A stretch of 6,167 nt of DNA from Acidobacteriota bacterium (GTDB lineage: Bacteria; Acidobacteriota; Polarisedimenticolia; Gp22-AA2): NCBI GenBank assembly GCA_016177515.1, contig JACOUZ010000075.1, positions 1 to 6,167 on the forward strand, written 5' to 3'. The notes under the pieces were generated by a model. That model had not been told where the DNA came from. It worked only from the letters and a program-made list of their open reading frames with translations, and did not search any database. This document shows positions 5,853 to 6,167 of the stretch, one piece after another. Position 1 is the first letter of the stretch. Each line of letters begins with the position of its first letter. Both the position numbers and the translations under genes were made by a program.

Positions 5853-6167
5853 TGGGCGGAGTCGTGATCGACGACGAAGAACTGCAGGATCTCCTGACCC
5901 GGGCCTCCTCCCTCTACAACAACGGAGAATACCAGGGGGCTATCGAGGCCTGGAAGGAGGCCCTGTCGGTCGATCCCCAGAGCCAGAAGGCGAAGGAGGG
6001 TATCCGCATGGCGACCCTCCTGATCGGGGATTTCGAATCCACGCCCACCGGGGCATGGGAGGAGGCGCCCGCAGCCGCCGACGGCGCCGAGGTCGCCCCG
6101 GCGGATCAGCCGGCCGAGGAGGCGGAGGCCCGGCTCGAACTCGGCACCGCGCGCGTCAAGCAGCTCC
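5852..6167 (+). CDS. Tetratricopeptide repeat protein, N-terminal fragment
   Basis: The 105 visible residues run off the window edge. Residues about 11-45 (LQDLLTRASSLYNNGEYQGAIEAWKEALSVDP) form one clear TPR, followed by a helix (46-58) and an acidic Ala/Pro/Glu-rich linker (about 65-95). A second helix begins with ARLELGTARVKQL at the edge and may open another repeat. No signal peptide or membrane segment is seen, so this part is probably cytoplasmic. ATG at 5852 is used as the start; GTG at 5864 is possible and has GGCGGAG just before it. No function beyond protein-protein interaction can be given. It lies 109 bp after another TPR gene on the same strand, and the two may act in the same process, but their architectures differ. 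Confidence 0.8.
   Translation, partial: MGGVVIDDEELQDLLTRASSLYNNGEYQGAIEAWKEALSVDPQSQKAKEGIRMATLLIGDFESTPTGAWEEAPAAADGAEVAPADQPAEEAEARLELGTARVKQL

Noticed and set aside
4864..5853. Long minus-strand open frame of about 330 codons opposite the TPR gene
   Set aside because: It mirrors the G+C-rich TPR gene and the intergenic region, has no recognisable domain or ribosome binding site, and conflicts with clear TPR repeats and a promoter on the plus strand.

Overview
The window is high-GC bacterial DNA carrying ordinary chromosomal genes. It has two blocks facing away from each other across a shared intergenic region at about 4808-5082. The left block (minus strand, read from about 4807 down to 1) runs in this order: an OppC/DppC-type permease, an OppA/DppA-type solute-binding lipoprotein, an OppB/DppB-type permease, the rRNA/tRNA methyltransferase rlmN, and the start of a short-chain dehydrogenase cut by the window edge. 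The right block (plus strand) holds a membrane-anchored TPR protein and the start of a second TPR protein cut by the right edge.

The three transporter genes form a tight unit: 14 bp between the first permease and the binding protein, then a 4-base CTGA overlap into the second permease. Together they supply an outer binding protein and both membrane subunits of a type I importer for peptides or similar oligomeric solutes. No ATP-binding subunit is present. The unit begins at a promoter facing away from the TPR gene and ends in rlmN, so the ATPase must be encoded elsewhere. rlmN follows after 65 bp with a strong Shine-Dalgarno, and the dehydrogenase follows rlmN after 7 bp, so those two are likely co-transcribed.

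Start-site features are the most unusual part of the window. The first permease appears to begin at a GTG lying exactly where transcription should start below an extended -10 (leaderless). The divergent TPR gene has a good promoter only a few bases upstream of its ATG and no Shine-Dalgarno. The second permease has no ATG/GTG/TTG before its conserved N-terminus and seems to start at CTG within the overlap.

The taxon cannot be fixed from sequence alone. High GC, a Gram-negative-type lipoprotein binding protein, TPR proteins and TGTGCTA extended -10 elements would fit a soil Acidobacteriota-like or related phylum, but this is a guess. No RNA genes, CRISPR arrays, insertion sequences or phage genes were seen, and no novel defence or biosynthetic system is evident.
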